This document shows positions 23,061-35,895 of a DNA stretch of 64,000 bases, in pieces (the first letter of the stretch is position 1; every line of letters begins with the position of its first letter). Position numbers and translations under genes: made by a program. The notes under the pieces are model-generated. The model saw only the letters and a list, made by a program, of their open reading frames with translations, was not told the origin of the DNA and did no database searches. Where the stretch lies: NCBI RefSeq assembly GCF_036884655.1, contig NC_088342.1, positions 31,433,501 through 31,497,500 on the forward strand, in the 5' to 3' direction. The stretch is from Musa acuminata AAA Group. Taxonomy: Eukaryota > Streptophyta > Magnoliopsida > Zingiberales > Musaceae.

Positions 23061-23995
23061 TAGCTTTCATAAGCATATGTCATATCGAGTTTGTTTCATA
23101 TCATTGATATATGGAATCAATTAATAAATACATCTCTCATAGACTTATCGTGTGAAAAATATTTTTTCGAGAAATGGATTTGATGAAATAATTCATTCTT
23201 ATGAATTCTTTCTTGAAAAAGGAAGATCTTTTCTAAAACTTGCAAGGATTTGATTCACATACATATATTGATCCTTGCAAAAATAAAGCATGATTTAATC
23301 TCTTATCAATTTTAACTTCATTCAAGTAAGCTCATAAATGGCTTCCCTCTTTCATGCAAAATGATAATGACAAATAAAAAGGAAGAAATAATAAAAACTA
23401 TCTCCATGTCATGTTTTCCTTGAGATGTTTGTTGATATCATATCACTCATTGTTGAAAAATGACATGAATCATTACCGCACTTATGCTTAAAGTTTGCTT
23501 AAATAGTTCACCTTTTTGGTGATGACAAAGGGGAAGAAATACATGGTAAATTGATGATAGAATTGCTATGAGTGCCATATCTAAATTATGTTAAGATATC
23601 AAAAGCTTGCATCGAAATATATGATAAATTGGTGATAGAATTGCTATGATTGACATATTTGCACTATGCCATATTTAAGACATCTAGAGCTTACATCGCA
23701 ATTCGACAAATTGATATCTTGTCATATGATAAAATGCTATGATTGCTAAACACTTGAAATGTTTGCATTATGTTAAGATATCAAGAACTTATATTGTAAT
23801 TTTATATATTGATATCTTTCACATTTGAAATGTAAAACCTGAAAATGGATGTCAAGCCTTCACATCATTTTCAGAGAGATACATCATGATAGGAATTATG
23901 ATGGAAGTATTGATAAGGTTAAATGACTTATGTAAGTATGGCATATAGATAGGGGGAGTTAAGGTTAACTCGATTATCAATTGATTGTCATAATC
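23061..23995 (+). other. Element A 3' noncoding region
   Basis: No gene. AT-rich; contains a looser repeat around TTAAGATATCAAAAGCTTGC and AAATTGATATCTTG (23560-23830). It ends in the block GGGGGAGTTAAGGTTAACTC shared, reversed, with C and D just inside their 3' LTRs. Confidence 0.65.
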
Positions 23996-24009
23996 AAAAA
24001 AGGGGAGAT
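23996..24009 (+). other. Element A polypurine tract
   Basis: AAAAAAGGGGAGAT immediately before TGTTGAATCTCGG of the 3' LTR. Confidence 0.88.
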
Positions 24010-24642
24010 TGTTGAATCTCGGATTTTGATGATGAAGTCAATTGTCATTTATTATCTAATCCATATGTTGAGATAAGTGTGTAGGATTAACTATGATGGA
24101 AGTAAGACATGCAGTAGGAGTTACGCCGGAGTCAAGACCATGATCACGTTGGGGGTTCGAGAGATCGACGGAAGTCCGGACGGTCATCGGAGGTTCTACG
24201 GGAATAAATCCGAGAAGTCCAGGAGCTTGCCAAAGAAGCTCGTCGGAACTCGCCAAGTGGATCGTCGCAAGTCCAGGAGTTTACCGGAAGTCCGCCGGAG
24301 CATCGCCGAGGGTTCATTGGATGTTCGCCGGAAGTTCGCCGGAAGCTTGCCGGAAGAAGCGATTGATGCACCGGAGCAAGTTGCAGTATTAATATTTTAA
24401 ATATCATAGTTAGCATGTAGATTAAGTTAGGAATGGGAGGTGCTCTCATTAACTTAATCTAGGGGCAATTGGGCCCTTGACAGACCCAAATTGGGCCGAA
24501 TAGATCAGCCCATTCGGACCCAGAATTCCTAGCCAACGGTGGCACCGCCTAGGAGCTTAGTCTCCTAGGAATGCTGGGCGATGGTACCACCCCTATCAAG
24601 CGGTGGTACCGCTTGAGCTCGGTCTCCGAGCGAAGCAGAGCG
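24010..24642 (+). repeat. Element A 3' LTR, first part
   Basis: Matches 2436-3070 closely. Interrupted by element C with duplication GAGCG (24638-24642). The rest is at 32123-32762. Confidence 0.88.
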
Positions 24643-26317
24643 TGTTAGGATCAAGAGCACTAAGAGAGGGGGGGGGGGGGTGAATTAGTGCAGCGGAAAA
24701 CTTTCGACGATTGAAAACGATGTTCGTATATTGAAATCTGATTCTGACGTAAAAGTCATTTCATGCAGATAATAAATTTGAAAGCTTACGAAAATGTATT
24801 TGAAGTAAAGTAAGGAAGGCAGTTTGCAGTTAAGATAAATAGCACAAAGGAAATGCAAACCAGATTTTAGAGTGGTTCGGTCAAATGTGACTCACATCCA
24901 CTTTCGGCTTCCTCCTCCGATGAGATCACCGACGTCCACTAGAAGCCTTCCTTCAATAGGTGAAGGCCAACCATCCTTTTATAGTTTCACTCCTTTTGAC
25001 AGGCTTAGGAGACAACCCTTACAGAATTTTCTCTCCTCTCTTGAAAGATCAAAACTTGGAAGAAAAGAGGGAGGAGAACTTCTAGCCTTTACAATACGTT
25101 TGAGCTCTAAAATCACAGAGTAAGATCAAGCTTTTTAGGTGCCCTTTCATGCAGGAAAGGGTGGGGTATATATAGGCCCCAAACTGGTTTGAATTTAGAG
25201 CTCAAAAATATCACTTCCCGGATTTCCGGGGTCCTGGCGGTACTACCGTCAGACTGGGGTGGTACAACCGCCTGGCAACTCGAAGACTAAGCCTTTGGGC
25301 AGTGCCACCACCTGACAGGGGCGGTTGCACTACCCAGTCTCGCTCGGAAATTGAGCCCAAGCGGTGCCACCGCCTAACCTAGGTGATTGCACTGCCCAAC
25401 TTTCCTATGAGACCATCTCCTGGGCGGTGCCACCGCCGACCCTGGCAGTGCCACCGCCTGGCAGGAATTCTGGTCCGAATGGGTTGATCCATTCGGCCCA
25501 ATTTGGGTCTATCAAAGGCCCAATTGCCCCCAAATTAAGTTAATGGGATCACCTCCCATTCCTAACTTAATCTACATGCATACTATGATATTTCTTAAGA
25601 TATTTACTGTAACTTGCTTCGATGCGTCAATCGCTTGTTCCAGCGAGCTTCCGACGAACTTCCGGTGAACATCCAATGAACCTTCGGCGATGCTCCGACA
25701 AACTTCCGGCAAACTCCTGCACTTGCGACGATCCACTTGGCGAGTTCTGACGAGCTTCTTTGGCAAGCTCCTAGACTTCTCGGATTTGTTCCCGCAGAAC
25801 CTCCAACGACCATCCGGACTTTCATCAAACTCTCGAACTCCCAACATGATCATAGTCTTGACTCCGGTGCAACTCCTACTGCATGTCTTACTTTCATCGT
25901 AGTTAATCCTGCACATGTAAAGCAAAACTTCGATCGAGACAATTAATCCTAAGCAATTAACCAAGTTGTCCGACATGTCATTGATCTCTTGACGCTTCGT
26001 CCGATTATTTGGCGCATCGTCCTCTCCTTTGGCCTATTGCCCAATCGGCCAGTTGACTCTGCAACTCCGATATCCTTGGCACAATACCCGCTCTTCTTGG
26101 CCCGATGCCCGAGTCCACGGCCCAAAGCCTTCTCTTGATACGTCGACCGATCCACCGACCGGACGTCCAATCTTTTGACATGTTCCTCCGGCATAACATG
26201 ATTTTTCCTGCTTTAATTGTCTCATCTTGATCGAAGCATTCTACGTCACTCAAAATATAGATTAAAACATAAACACAATTATCAATTGGTTTTATCATCA
26301 AAATACAAGATTCAACA
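24643..26317 (-). repeat. Element C 3' LTR
   Basis: From TGTTAGGATCAAGAGCAC to AAGATTCAACA on the plus strand. A 13-base G-run lies near the tip. A minus-strand TATA-like box (TATATATA) is at 25167-25174. Palindromes of the GGCGGTGCCACCGCC type lie at about 25235-25465. Confidence 0.9.
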
Positions 26318-26335
26318 ATCTCCCCCTTTTTGATG
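26318..26335 (-). other. Element C polypurine tract
   Basis: Plus strand ATCTCCCCCTTTTTGATG next to the LTR, as in element D. Confidence 0.85.
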
Positions 26336-29300
26336 ATAACAACCAATTGATGACGGAGTTAAACTTAACTCCCGAAGTTTAAACAAACTCCCCCTATCAA
26401 TATGCCATATTGATAGAATCTTGAATTCAAACTGAATTCAAGTTATTGCAATATTCATCATGAATACTTGCAATACGTCATCATGAATATATACATAAAC
26501 TTATGCATAACATCATACTTCTCCCCCTTTGTCATCAACAAAAAGGAGAAGTCCAACTTTAATGTGTTTTAGTATTAATTCAACTTATTGCATGAAAAAC
26601 ATAATATCAAGTTTTATCATCATGCAGTTTTGAAGCTAGAAAATTTAGCAAGTGTTACATCATGCTTAGAACATTTAAGCTATCAAGTTTTAGATAAGCA
26701 AGTTTTACAACATACAAGATAGCACTTTTGCTTCTTTTGTGATAGCAACTTCTACATCATACAAGCTAGCAAATTAGAGATGTTCAAGAAGGCAACTCTT
26801 GCTTCTTGAAATATGTAAATTTTGTCAACTTTGCTAGATGCGCAAGTTAGCATATTTTGCTTTTTGAGATAGGCAAGATAGCACTTTTGTAATTTTTATT
26901 TCTTAAGATGTTCAAGATAGCAAGCTCTATATCTTGCAAGCTAGCAATGTTACAACATTTTAGAATATGCAAGCTAGCAATTTAGAGATGTTCAAGAAAG
27001 CAACTCTTGCCTCTTGAAATATGCAAGTTTGCTAGATGTGCACGTTAGCATGTTTTGCTTCTTCTTGAGATTTCAAACTAGTAATTATCGGTAATGTTCA
27101 AGATAGCAATTTCTTCTTTTTTGAAAAGTGTAATTTTTGCTTTCGTCTTGGATTGTGCAAGCTAGCTACTTTGCCTTTTTTCATGATGTCTACGCTAGAA
27201 ATTCTTGCTCCTCCTTTGTCATTGTCAAAAAGAAGGTAAAACCCTTATATCAATTTTCAGATTATGACAAAGGTAAGTATCAATCTTATTTGTGCATCAT
27301 TATATATTCAAATTAAAACATACACAATTTCAAAAATCTTATTTTTCATGCATGATACCAAAAAATAAATCAATCATCATTAATGAGCATATCATACATG
27401 ATACTCAAACATTAAAATTTTTAAGCATTTATCAACATGTTGATTATGATACCAAACATTCATCATTTAAAGCATTTATGATACACATCATATGCAATAC
27501 ATCATGTACATCATTGTCATAAGTATTGCATGCATCATTTCAAATTCATGAATATTTCATCATTGCATGCATCATATCAAATCATAAAATATAAAATCAT
27601 CATTAATGCATGATTCCAAATCATCATTTATTTCACATCATGATGATACCAATTTTGTGAAATTACATCCTACCATGCATGATCGAAACTTCTTATTTGT
27701 ATACATCAAAACAAATTAATGAATATTTCATGTATTCATATCATCACATAAGGAATATCAAGAAGAATTATTATGTGATGAGATGTATTTCATTCATTCA
27801 AAAAATTTTACGTAACAAAATTCAAGTCATAAGCCTTAAAAGATGTCATGAGAGAACATATAAACAATCTTGATTTATAAAATGAATACTTAAGTTATAA
27901 TTTCGAAAAATCAAGAGAAACCATGATTCATTTTAACAAATCTCCTCTTAAATAAATAACATAAAGAATTCTTAGGAGATCATGAAAAAGATAGAATTCA
28001 TTCAATCTTGTAAAAGAACAAGATATTAATTCATGCATATAAAATCTTGATTTCAGCATAAAAAATCTCAATTTATAAATTTTAAAAAATCAAGATAAAG
28101 CTCATTTAAATCATCAAATCAAGATCAATAGATTTTCAAAAATGAATTGTTAGGATCAAAAAAATCCAAAAATAAAATTTAACACTTTCATGCATTCGAA
28201 CATGGTTTTGCTATAGATTTTCAAATAAAATCATGAAGATAAAACATGCTCATGATCATGGAAATTTTTGTATCCCAAACACATAATTTCCAACATGTTA
28301 TTAAGGCATGTAATAGTGTAAAATTCTCATTATAGCAATTATATCCTACCATGCATGATCAAAATTTATCCTCATTTTATCATATTTAATATGATTGAAG
28401 CATTGAACATGATTCATATTTAAAATGTGTCTCATGTCATAAGTATGAATCAAGCATTTGTAAAATCCGAAATTATTCTCAAAGTCACATTCAATAAATT
28501 CATACATGACAAGCATAGATTTATTGAAAAGTCGATAAGATATAGGATCGCATTTCGTTTTTATAAATTTCTATTCATGTGATTTGCTTCTTATAAGCAT
28601 GCATTTACCTTTAATAAAACAAGTGTCAACATTTAAGACGGAAAGGTAAATTTCATAAAACAAATCATCAAGCATGATTCCATGTTAACATCCTTTTAAT
28701 ATCTTGATATTCATCATCAAGTATGATTTCAAAAAGTATGTTCAAGAGAAATCATTAAGACCAAATGCATGATACACTCATTTATTTTCATGTTTATTTT
28801 CATGAGATTCACAAGATTGGGAAAATAAATTCATTAATCTCAATAGGATAGAAAATTCATTTCCATTTCATTGATTTCATATGAGGGTATTCAAGTCTTT
28901 TGTGAAAATTTGTATCATCATTTAAAATCGAAACATAAGTTTTGTCATGAAACTGTCAAGACCAAACACATCATGATATCACATCTATCATCAAAAGACT
29001 ATCAAGAAATTCATACATAGATGTACATGCACTATGTCATCTTAATATGTCATGGGAATGTCATCTTAATTCGTCATAAAAATGATTAGACCAAAAACAT
29101 GTTAATCTAAAATGAGAGTTTCAAATCAACATTTACTTCAAAAACTCATGCATGACATAAAATCATCAAGATACACATGCATGGATTAATCCTAAGCATT
29201 ATCACATATCATATAATTATCATCCCTAATGTTGCATACATCATTCAACATTTCAAAACATAACATGCATGAAACCTTAGCAATATACTTTTCATGATCA

Positions 29301-29408
29301 AATTTTTAATTTTTCAAAGATGCTAAAAAGAAAAACATGATATAATTTTTGAAAAACAATTTTTTATTTCATATTCCTACTATCTAAATTAAGTACTCAT
29401 GAAAAACT
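26336..29408 (-). other. Element C AT-rich noncoding region
   Basis: No gene. It includes a GCAAGCTAGCAA-type minisatellite (about 26620-27200), one reverse unit of the element A tandem repeat (about 28170-28350), and CATCAT-rich DNA. The last part is shared with element D. The conserved block near 26340-26440 (GGAGTTAAACTTAACTCCCG, an inverted repeat) is also in D at 10060-10130. Confidence 0.7.
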
Positions 29409-30352
29409 TCAAGTAATTTCAAAATAATTCAAGAGAGTTAAGTTACTTACCATGTAGTCGAAACTCGTCAAAACCCAATTCACCATTTCACCTTTGGAAG
29501 TTCTTGATTCATCCTTGGTTGTCTTCCTCTTCTTTGGCCTCTTCCTCCGTTCAAGTTCATTGTTTATTTTATATTTTTGTTTAATAAACTTATTAAGATT
29601 TAGTGTTCGAAGTTCAAGTTCATCATTGTCCTCATCACTTGAGTCATCACTCAAGTGGTATTCATTTGTCCGGAGTTCCAAATCCTTCCTATTCTTTGGA
29701 AGGTGGTTCAAGTGCTCATCGAGTTCAAAATGTTCCAAAAGTGTCATTTCATAGGTCATTAATGACCCGATTAATTCTTCTAATGGAAAATCATTTAAAT
29801 TTGTTATCTCTTGTATTGTAGTTATTTTAGGATCCCACCTTTTTGGAAGGGATCTTAAGATCATGCTTACGAGATCAAAATTTAAAAAGATTTACCAAGA
29901 ACTCTTAGATTATTAACGACATCCGTGAAACGGGTGTACATGTCGCATATAGTCTCGCTTGGTTTCATTCGAAAAAGCTTAAAATCATGCAATAAAATGT
30001 TAACTTTCGAGTCTTTGACTCTACTAGTTCCCTTGTGTGTGATTTCAAGTGTTCGCCAAATATCGAAAGTCGTTTCGCACGTAGAAATCCGATTGAACTC
30101 ATTTTTATCCAAAGCGTAAAATAAGGCATTCATAGCTTTTGCATTTAAAGAAAAATACTTCTTCTCCAAATCCAACCATTCGTTTGTTGGTTTAGAGGGA
30201 AGTTGAAAACCGTTTTCAACAATATTCCATAAATCCAAATTCATAGAAATCAAGAAAACTCTCATTCGAGTTTTCCAATAAGTGTAGTCCAATCCGTTAA
30301 ACAGTGATGGACGAACAACCGATAAGCCCTCTTGAAAGCCATGAAGAGCCAA
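29409..30352 (-). pseudogene. Element C gag with one frameshift
   Basis: Gag like that of element D: MALHGFQEGLSVVRPSLFNG, then YWKTRMRVFLISMNLDLWNI and GTSRVKDSKVNILLHDFKLF, to NNLRVLGKSF at about 29884. A single-base-type frameshift there moves the reading to the frame that continues LRSLPKRWDPKITTIQE, the acidic SSDEDNDELELRTLN and the end SNLTLLNYFEIT. No other stop is seen in 314 codons. That is unusually clean next to the dead pol genes nearby. The splice-donor-like CTACATG|GTAAGT near 29450 is at the same place as in D. Confidence 0.85.
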
Positions 30353-30384
30353 TTCTCTCGGGTGTAAATCCGAAATGAGAAATA

Positions 30385-30402
30385 CCGAGCTCTGATATCA
30401 AT
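30385..30402 (-). other. Element C primer binding site
   Basis: Plus strand GAGCTCTGATATCAAT before the LTR. On the minus strand this is ATTGATATCAGAGC, the copia methionine tRNA site with one change. Confidence 0.82.
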
Positions 30403-32117
30403 TGTTAGGATTAAGAGCACTAAGAGGGCGGGGGGGGTGAATTAGTGCAGCGGAAAACTTTCGACGATTGAAAACGATGTTCATACGTTGAAATCCGATT
30501 CCGACGTAAAAGTCATTTTGTGCAGATAATAACTTTGAAAGCTTCCAGAAACAAATTTGAAGTAAAGTAAGGAAGGCAGTTTGTAGTTAAGATAAATAGC
30601 ACAAAGGAAATGCAAACCAGATTTTAGAGTGGTTCGGTCAAACGTGACCTACATCCACTTTCGACTTCCTCCTTCGATGAGGTCACTAATGTCCACTAGA
30701 GGCCTTCCTTCAATAGGTGAAGGCCAACCACCCTTTTACAGTTTCACTCCTTTTGACGGGCTTAGGAGACAACCCTTCATAATTTTCTCTCCTCTCTTGA
30801 AAGATCAAAACTTGGAAGAAAAGAGGGAGGAGAACTTATAGCCTTTACAACACTTTTGAGCTCTAAAATCATAGAGTAAGATCAAGCTTTCGGTGCCCTT
30901 TCATGCAGGAAAGGGTGGGGTATATATAGGCCCCAAACTAGTTTGAATTTGGAGATCAAAAATGTCACCTTCGGATTTTCAGGGTCCTGGCGGTACTACC
31001 GCCAGACTGGGGCAGTACAACCGCCTGGCAGCTCGGAGACTGAGCCTCTGGGCGGTGCCACCACTTGATAGGGGTGGTTGCACCACCCAGTCTCGCTCAG
31101 AGACTGAGCCCAAGCGGTGCCACCACTTGATTTGGGCGGTTGCACTGCCTAGTCTCGCTCGAAGACTGAGCCCAAGCGGTGCCACCGCCTGACCTAGGCG
31201 CACCGCCTAGCTTTCTTGGGATACTATCTCTTGGGCGGTGCCACCGCCGACCCTAGCGATGCCACCGCCTGGCAGGAATTTTGGTCTGAATGGGTTGATA
31301 CATTCGGCCCAATTTGGGTCTATCAAGGGCCCAATTGCCCCCAGATTAAGTTAATGGGATTACCTCTCATTCCTAACTTAATCTACATGTTAACTACGAT
31401 ATTTCTTAAGACATTTATTGCAACTTGCTCCGGTGCGTCAATCGCTTCTTCCAGCGAACTTCCGGTGAACATCCGACGAACCTTCGGCGATGCTCCGGTG
31501 GACTTCCGGCAAACTCCTGCACTTGCAACGATCCACTTGGCGAGTTCCGACGAGCTTCTTTGGCAAGCTCCTGGACTTCTCGGATTTGTTCCCGTAGAAC
31601 CTCCGACGATCGTCCGGACTTCCGTTGAACTCTCGAACTCCCAACATGATCATAGTCTTGACTCCGGCGCAACTCCTGCTGCATGTCTTACTTTCATCGT
31701 AGTTAATCCTGCACATGTAAAGCAAAACTTCGATCAAGACAATTAATCCTAAGCAATTAACCAAGTTGTCGGACATGTCATTGGTCCCTCGATGCTTCGT
31801 CCGATTATTCGGCGCATCGTCCTCTCTTGCGATCTATTGTCTAATCGGCCAGTTGACTTTGCAACTCTGATATCCTTGGCACAATACCCGCTCTTCTTGG
31901 CCTGATGCCCAAGTCCACGGCCCGAAGCCTTCTCTCGATACATCGACCGATCCACCGGTCTGACGTCCAATCTTCTGACATGTTCCTTTGGCATATCATG
32001 ATTTTTCTTGCTTTAATTTTCTCATCCTGATCGAAGTATCCTACGTCACTCAAAACGCAGATTAAAATATAAACACATTTATCAATTGGTTTCATCATCA
32101 AAATACAAGATTCAACA
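30403..32117 (-). repeat. Element C 5' LTR
   Basis: Partner of 24643-26317. TATATATA (minus) at 30921-30928. Palindrome cluster at about 30985-31280, with one more duplicated unit than the partner, which explains its greater length. The 176-codon ORF at 31216-31746 is LTR sequence. Confidence 0.9.
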
Positions 32118-32122
32118 GAGCT

Positions 32123-32762
32123 GTGGTACCGCCTGAGCTCAGTCTCCGAGAAATGCTTGGCGGTAGTACCGCTAGGACCCCGGAAATCCGAAATATGATA
32201 TTTTTTAGCTCCAAATTCAAACCAATTAGGGCTTATATAGACCCTACCCTTTCTTGCATAAAAGGGCACCAAAATCTTGATCTTATTCTGAGAATTTGAG
32301 AGCTTAAAAGTGTTGTAAAAGGCCAAAAGTTCTTCTCCCTCTTTTCATCTAAGTTTTGATCATTCAACAGAGGAGTGAAAATATATAAGGGTTGTCTCTT
32401 AAGCCCGTCAAAAGGAGTAAAGCTATAAAAGGGTGGTTGGTCTTCGCCTATTGAAGGAAGGCCTCTAGTGGACATCGGTGACCTCATCGGAGAAGGAAGC
32501 CAAAAGTGGATGTAGGTCAAGATTGACCGAACCACTCTAAATCTCAGTTTGCATTTACATTCTGCTCTCTATCTTAATTGCAAACTGCCTTTATTGCTTT
32601 TCTTCAACTGTACTTTGCTTAATCTTAAGTTGAAAAGCTTTTCGAAATGGTTTTTCATCGAAATTATTTTTATTGTATGAATGTCATTTTAAATTGTCAA
32701 AAGTTATTCGCTGCACTAATTCACCCCCTCCCCCCCCTCTCTTAGTGCTCTTGATCCTAACA
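32123..32762 (+). repeat. Element A 3' LTR, second part
   Basis: Resumes the A LTR after C and matches 18463-19054. It ends CTCTTGATCCTAACA, followed by the duplication TGCAT (32763-32767). Confidence 0.88.
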
Positions 32763-32999
32763 TGCATTTATCAATGAAATCTATAAAGTGATTGAGTGTA
32801 TCAAAAATTATTAAGTGATGGAGCAAGGGTATGAACTAAACTTGATATGGCATAAACTCATGAAAGCTCCATTCAAGAAGATAGTTTGAAAAAGAAATAT
32901 AACAACTCATGCATTCGGACAAATTAACATTTCTAATTCTCTTCTAATAAAATCGTATTGTTCTTCACTTAAACATTTTGTAAAGATATCAGCTAATTG

Positions 33000-34414
33000 A
33001 TGTTTCATATCAATAAACTCTAAGATTACATCATGATTAGTGACATGATCTCATATAAAGTTATGCTTAATATCAATATGTTTTGTTCTAGAGTGTTGAA
33101 TGAGATTCTTTGTTAAACATATTGCACTTGTGTTATCACATTTTATGGGGATATTTTTGAGATGAATCTTATAATCTTCTAAAGTGTTTTTCATCCACAC
33201 AACTTGTGCACAACATGTACTAGCTACAATATACTCAACTTCGGTTATAGATAGTGAAACCAAGTTTTGTTTTTTGGAAGACCAAGAAACAAGTGCATGT
33301 CCTAAAAATTAACATGTTCCGGATGTACTTTTTATATCTAATCTACATCCAGCAAAATTTGCATCGGCATATATAATTAGTTCAAAGTTCTCGGATTTTG
33401 GATACCATAATCCTAGATTAGTGGTACCTTTAAGATATCTAAGAATTCTCTTAACTGCTTTAAGATGAGATATCTTAGGATTAGATTGAAACCTAGTACA
33501 AAGACCTACACTAAACATAATATCCGGTCTAGTTGCGGTGAGGTATAGTAAACTTCCTATCATACCCCTATAAGCTTTTTTGATCAAAGCTTTCTCCACT
33601 TTCATCAATGCCTAACTTAGTGAAGGTACTCATAGGAGTATTGATAGCCTTTGAGCTATCCATATTAAACCTTTTTAGCAAATCTAAAGTATATTTTATT
33701 TGACTAAGAAAGATATCATTACTTAGTTGTTTGATTTGTAAGCCTAAAAAGAAAGTTAATTCTCATTAAACTCATTTCAAATTCAAGACTCATACTTTTA
33801 GCAAATGATTCACAAAGAGATTCATTCATGGAACCGAAAATAATATCATCAACATAAATTTGAATAATAAAAAAATTATTTTTAAAATTTTTAATAAATA
33901 ATGTAGTATCGACCTTGCCTTTAGAGAAATTATTTTCAATAAGAAATGAACTAAGTCTCTTATACCAAGCCCTTGGGGCTTATTTTAAACTATAGAGAGT
34001 TTTAGTCAATTTAAACATATGATTAGGGAGACTATCATTTTCAAATCCGGGAGGTTGTTCAACATAAACTTCTTCGAAAATAAAGCCATTAAGAAAAGCA
34101 CTTTTAACATCCATTTGAAACAACTTAAAATTATTACTACTAGCATAAGCAAGGAGCATCCTTATGGCTTCTAATCGAGCCATAGGAGGGAAGGTCTCTT
34201 CATAATCGATACATTCTTCTTGGTTGAAACCTTTGGCTACTAATCTAGCCTTGTTTCGAACCACGATACCAAATCTATCTTGCCTGTTTCTAAAGATCCA
34301 TTTAGTACCAATAACTAAATGGTTATTTGGTCTAGGAACAAGCTTCCATACCTTATTTCTCTCAAATTGATTTAACTCTTCTTGCATTGTAATGACCCAT
34401 AAATTATCTTTCAT
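33000..34414 (-). pseudogene. Element E reverse transcriptase and RNase H
   Basis: Reverse transcriptase begins [20 protein letters not shown] and shows [34 protein letters not shown] and [14 protein letters not shown]. The active site IYVDDIIFG is read near 33865-33835. It continues through SLLYLTATRPDIMFSVGLCT and DIKSTSGTC to RNase H (SITEVEYIVASTCCAQVVWM, IKCDNTSAICLTKNLIQHSR). The protein reads in separate pieces, with stops near 33980, 33770 and 33310. The catalytic YVDD itself is intact. As pol of a dead copy it is not expected to be expressed. Confidence 0.85.
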
Positions 34415-35120
34415 AGCCTTGTCAATGCATTTAGGTTCTATTTGGGAGAGAAAAGCAGCATTGGCATAAAAAATTTTTAAGAGAAGAACGAGTTTAAACT
34501 CCTTTCGATGTTTCTCCTATAATTAGCTCCTTAGGATAAGCATCTATATACTTCCATTCTTTCGGTAAAGAATGTTCGGAAGAATATGCATCCAAATTAC
34601 TATTTGGAGAAGGGGTTTTATTTAAATTCAAAGCATCAAAATCAATATCATCATCAAGTTCATTTTTCTTAACTTCAAAAATTTTATTAAAAACAACATG
34701 AATGGATTCTTTTATAATCAACGTTCTTTTGTTAAAGATACAAAATGCTTTAGAAACAAAGGAATAGCCAAGAAAATTTCCTTAATCGAATTTTGCATCA
34801 AATTTACTTAAGACATCTTTTTCATTCAAAATAAAATATTTACATCCAAAAACTTTAAAGTATGAAACGTTGGGTTTTTTTATTGTTCCACAACTCATAA
34901 GTAGTCTTGGAAAGTAGTGGTCTTACTATAACCCTATTCATAACATAGTATGCTGTATTTACGGCTTCGGCCCAAAAATATTTGAGTAGACTATGTTCGT
35001 TTAACATGGTTCTTATCATTTCTTATAAGTTTCTATTCTTTCTTTCTATTACTCCTTTTTTTGTTGAGGATTTCTTGGAGTAGAGAAGTTATGGTTGTAT
35101 CTATTAGATTTACACAATTC
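34415..35120 (-). pseudogene. Element E integrase C-terminal part, heavily broken
   Basis: Stops occur every few codons. Islands such as AEAVNTAYYVMNR and TYELWNNKK (about 34900-35020) still show the copia integrase C-terminal region. A segment with DDDIDFDALNLNKTPSP (34494-34721) is the linker before reverse transcriptase. The decay here is much heavier than on either side. Confidence 0.65.
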
Positions 35121-35895
35121 TTAGAAATCACGGTTTTGAAATTCACCACCGTGATCACTTTGAATTGACGAAATCATAAAACCTTTTTCATTTTGAATAA
35201 GTTTACATAACTTAGAGAAATACCTAAAGCATTCACTTTTGTGTGCCAAAAAATAAGTCCATGTGTATCTACTATAATCATCCACGATAACAAATGCATA
35301 TTTGCTACCTCTTAGGCTTGATGTCGCAATTGGTCCGAATAGGTCCATATGGATCAATTGCAAAGGTCTAGAGGTGCTTACTTGGTTCTTAGGTTTGAAG
35401 CTATCTTTTATTTGTTTTCCTAGTTGACATACATCACACACATTATCTTTGACGAACTTGATATGAGAAATTCCTCTTACAAGTTCTTTAGATGAAATTT
35501 GAGAGATTAGTTTCATGCTAGCATGACCTAATCTCCTATGCCATAGCCAAGTATCATCATTCAAAACCGAAAAGAATATTTCATTGCAAAGATCATTAAT
35601 CTCGAGAGTATACATTATTTTGTTTTAGAACAATCATAGATATGTTTTTATATAGTTTTTCAATAATACAAACATTAGATTCAAATCTAACGATATATCC
35701 TTTATCACATAATTGACTAATACTCAAAAGGTTATACTTTAAACCATCAACTAACAATACATCTTCAATAAGAAGGTTGGATTTGTTACCTACTGTTCCT
35801 TTGCTAATGATTTTACTCTTGTTGTTGTTTCTGAATGTGACATATCCTTCGTCTAGGCTAGTGAGCTTAGAGAAATGAGATGGATCTCTGGTCAT
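35121..35895 (-). pseudogene. Element E protease remnant, GAG-pre-integrase and integrase core
   Basis: At 35895 the protease region reads MTRDPSHFSKLTSLDEGYVT. The protease active site DSGCSRHM is split by a frameshift just upstream. The GAG-pre-integrase zinc-binding part follows (WLWHRRLGHASMKLISQISS, then VCDVCQLGKQ). The integrase core has D in LIHMDLFGP and D in QSDHGGEFQNRDF. The third acidic residue lies in the broken part to the left. A short frameshift at about 35600 separates the two halves. Confidence 0.85.

Larger units (their letters stand above)
24643..32117 (-). mobile_element. Element C: gag-only Maximus-type retrotransposon
   Basis: A minus-strand element of 7475 bp inside the A 3' LTR, with target duplication GAGCG (24638-24642) and GAGCT (32118-32122). 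The one mismatch is probably a later change, since the related LTR sequence at 3073 reads GAGCGGTGG. LTRs are 1675 and 1715 bp. The internal region holds only gag next to the primer binding site, then about 3.1 kb of AT-rich DNA and the polypurine tract. The layout and gag match element D, while the LTR tips differ (AAGAGCACTAAG here, CGGAGCGGCACTAAG in D). Confidence 0.9.
2436..32762 (+). mobile_element. Element A: Maximus-type LTR retrotransposon, host of B, D and C
   Basis: A plus-strand LTR element bounded by TGTTGAATCTCGG at the left and GATCCTAACA at the right. It is flanked by the perfect 5-bp target duplication TGCAT (2431-2435 and 32763-32767). Removing the inserted elements B (with D) and C leaves a native length of about 7.5 kb. 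The two LTRs, about 1.29 and 1.27 kb, are each split by one insertion. Inside are a primer binding site at 19055, a deleted gag, an additional ORF in place of pol, a long AT-rich 3' region and a polypurine tract at 23996. Protease, integrase and reverse transcriptase are absent, so it needed enzymes supplied in trans. Confidence 0.85.

Noticed and set aside
31216..31746. 176-codon plus-strand ORF
   Set aside because: It is LTR sequence of element C; the same stretch in the partner LTR is broken and similar frames occur in all Maximus LTRs.
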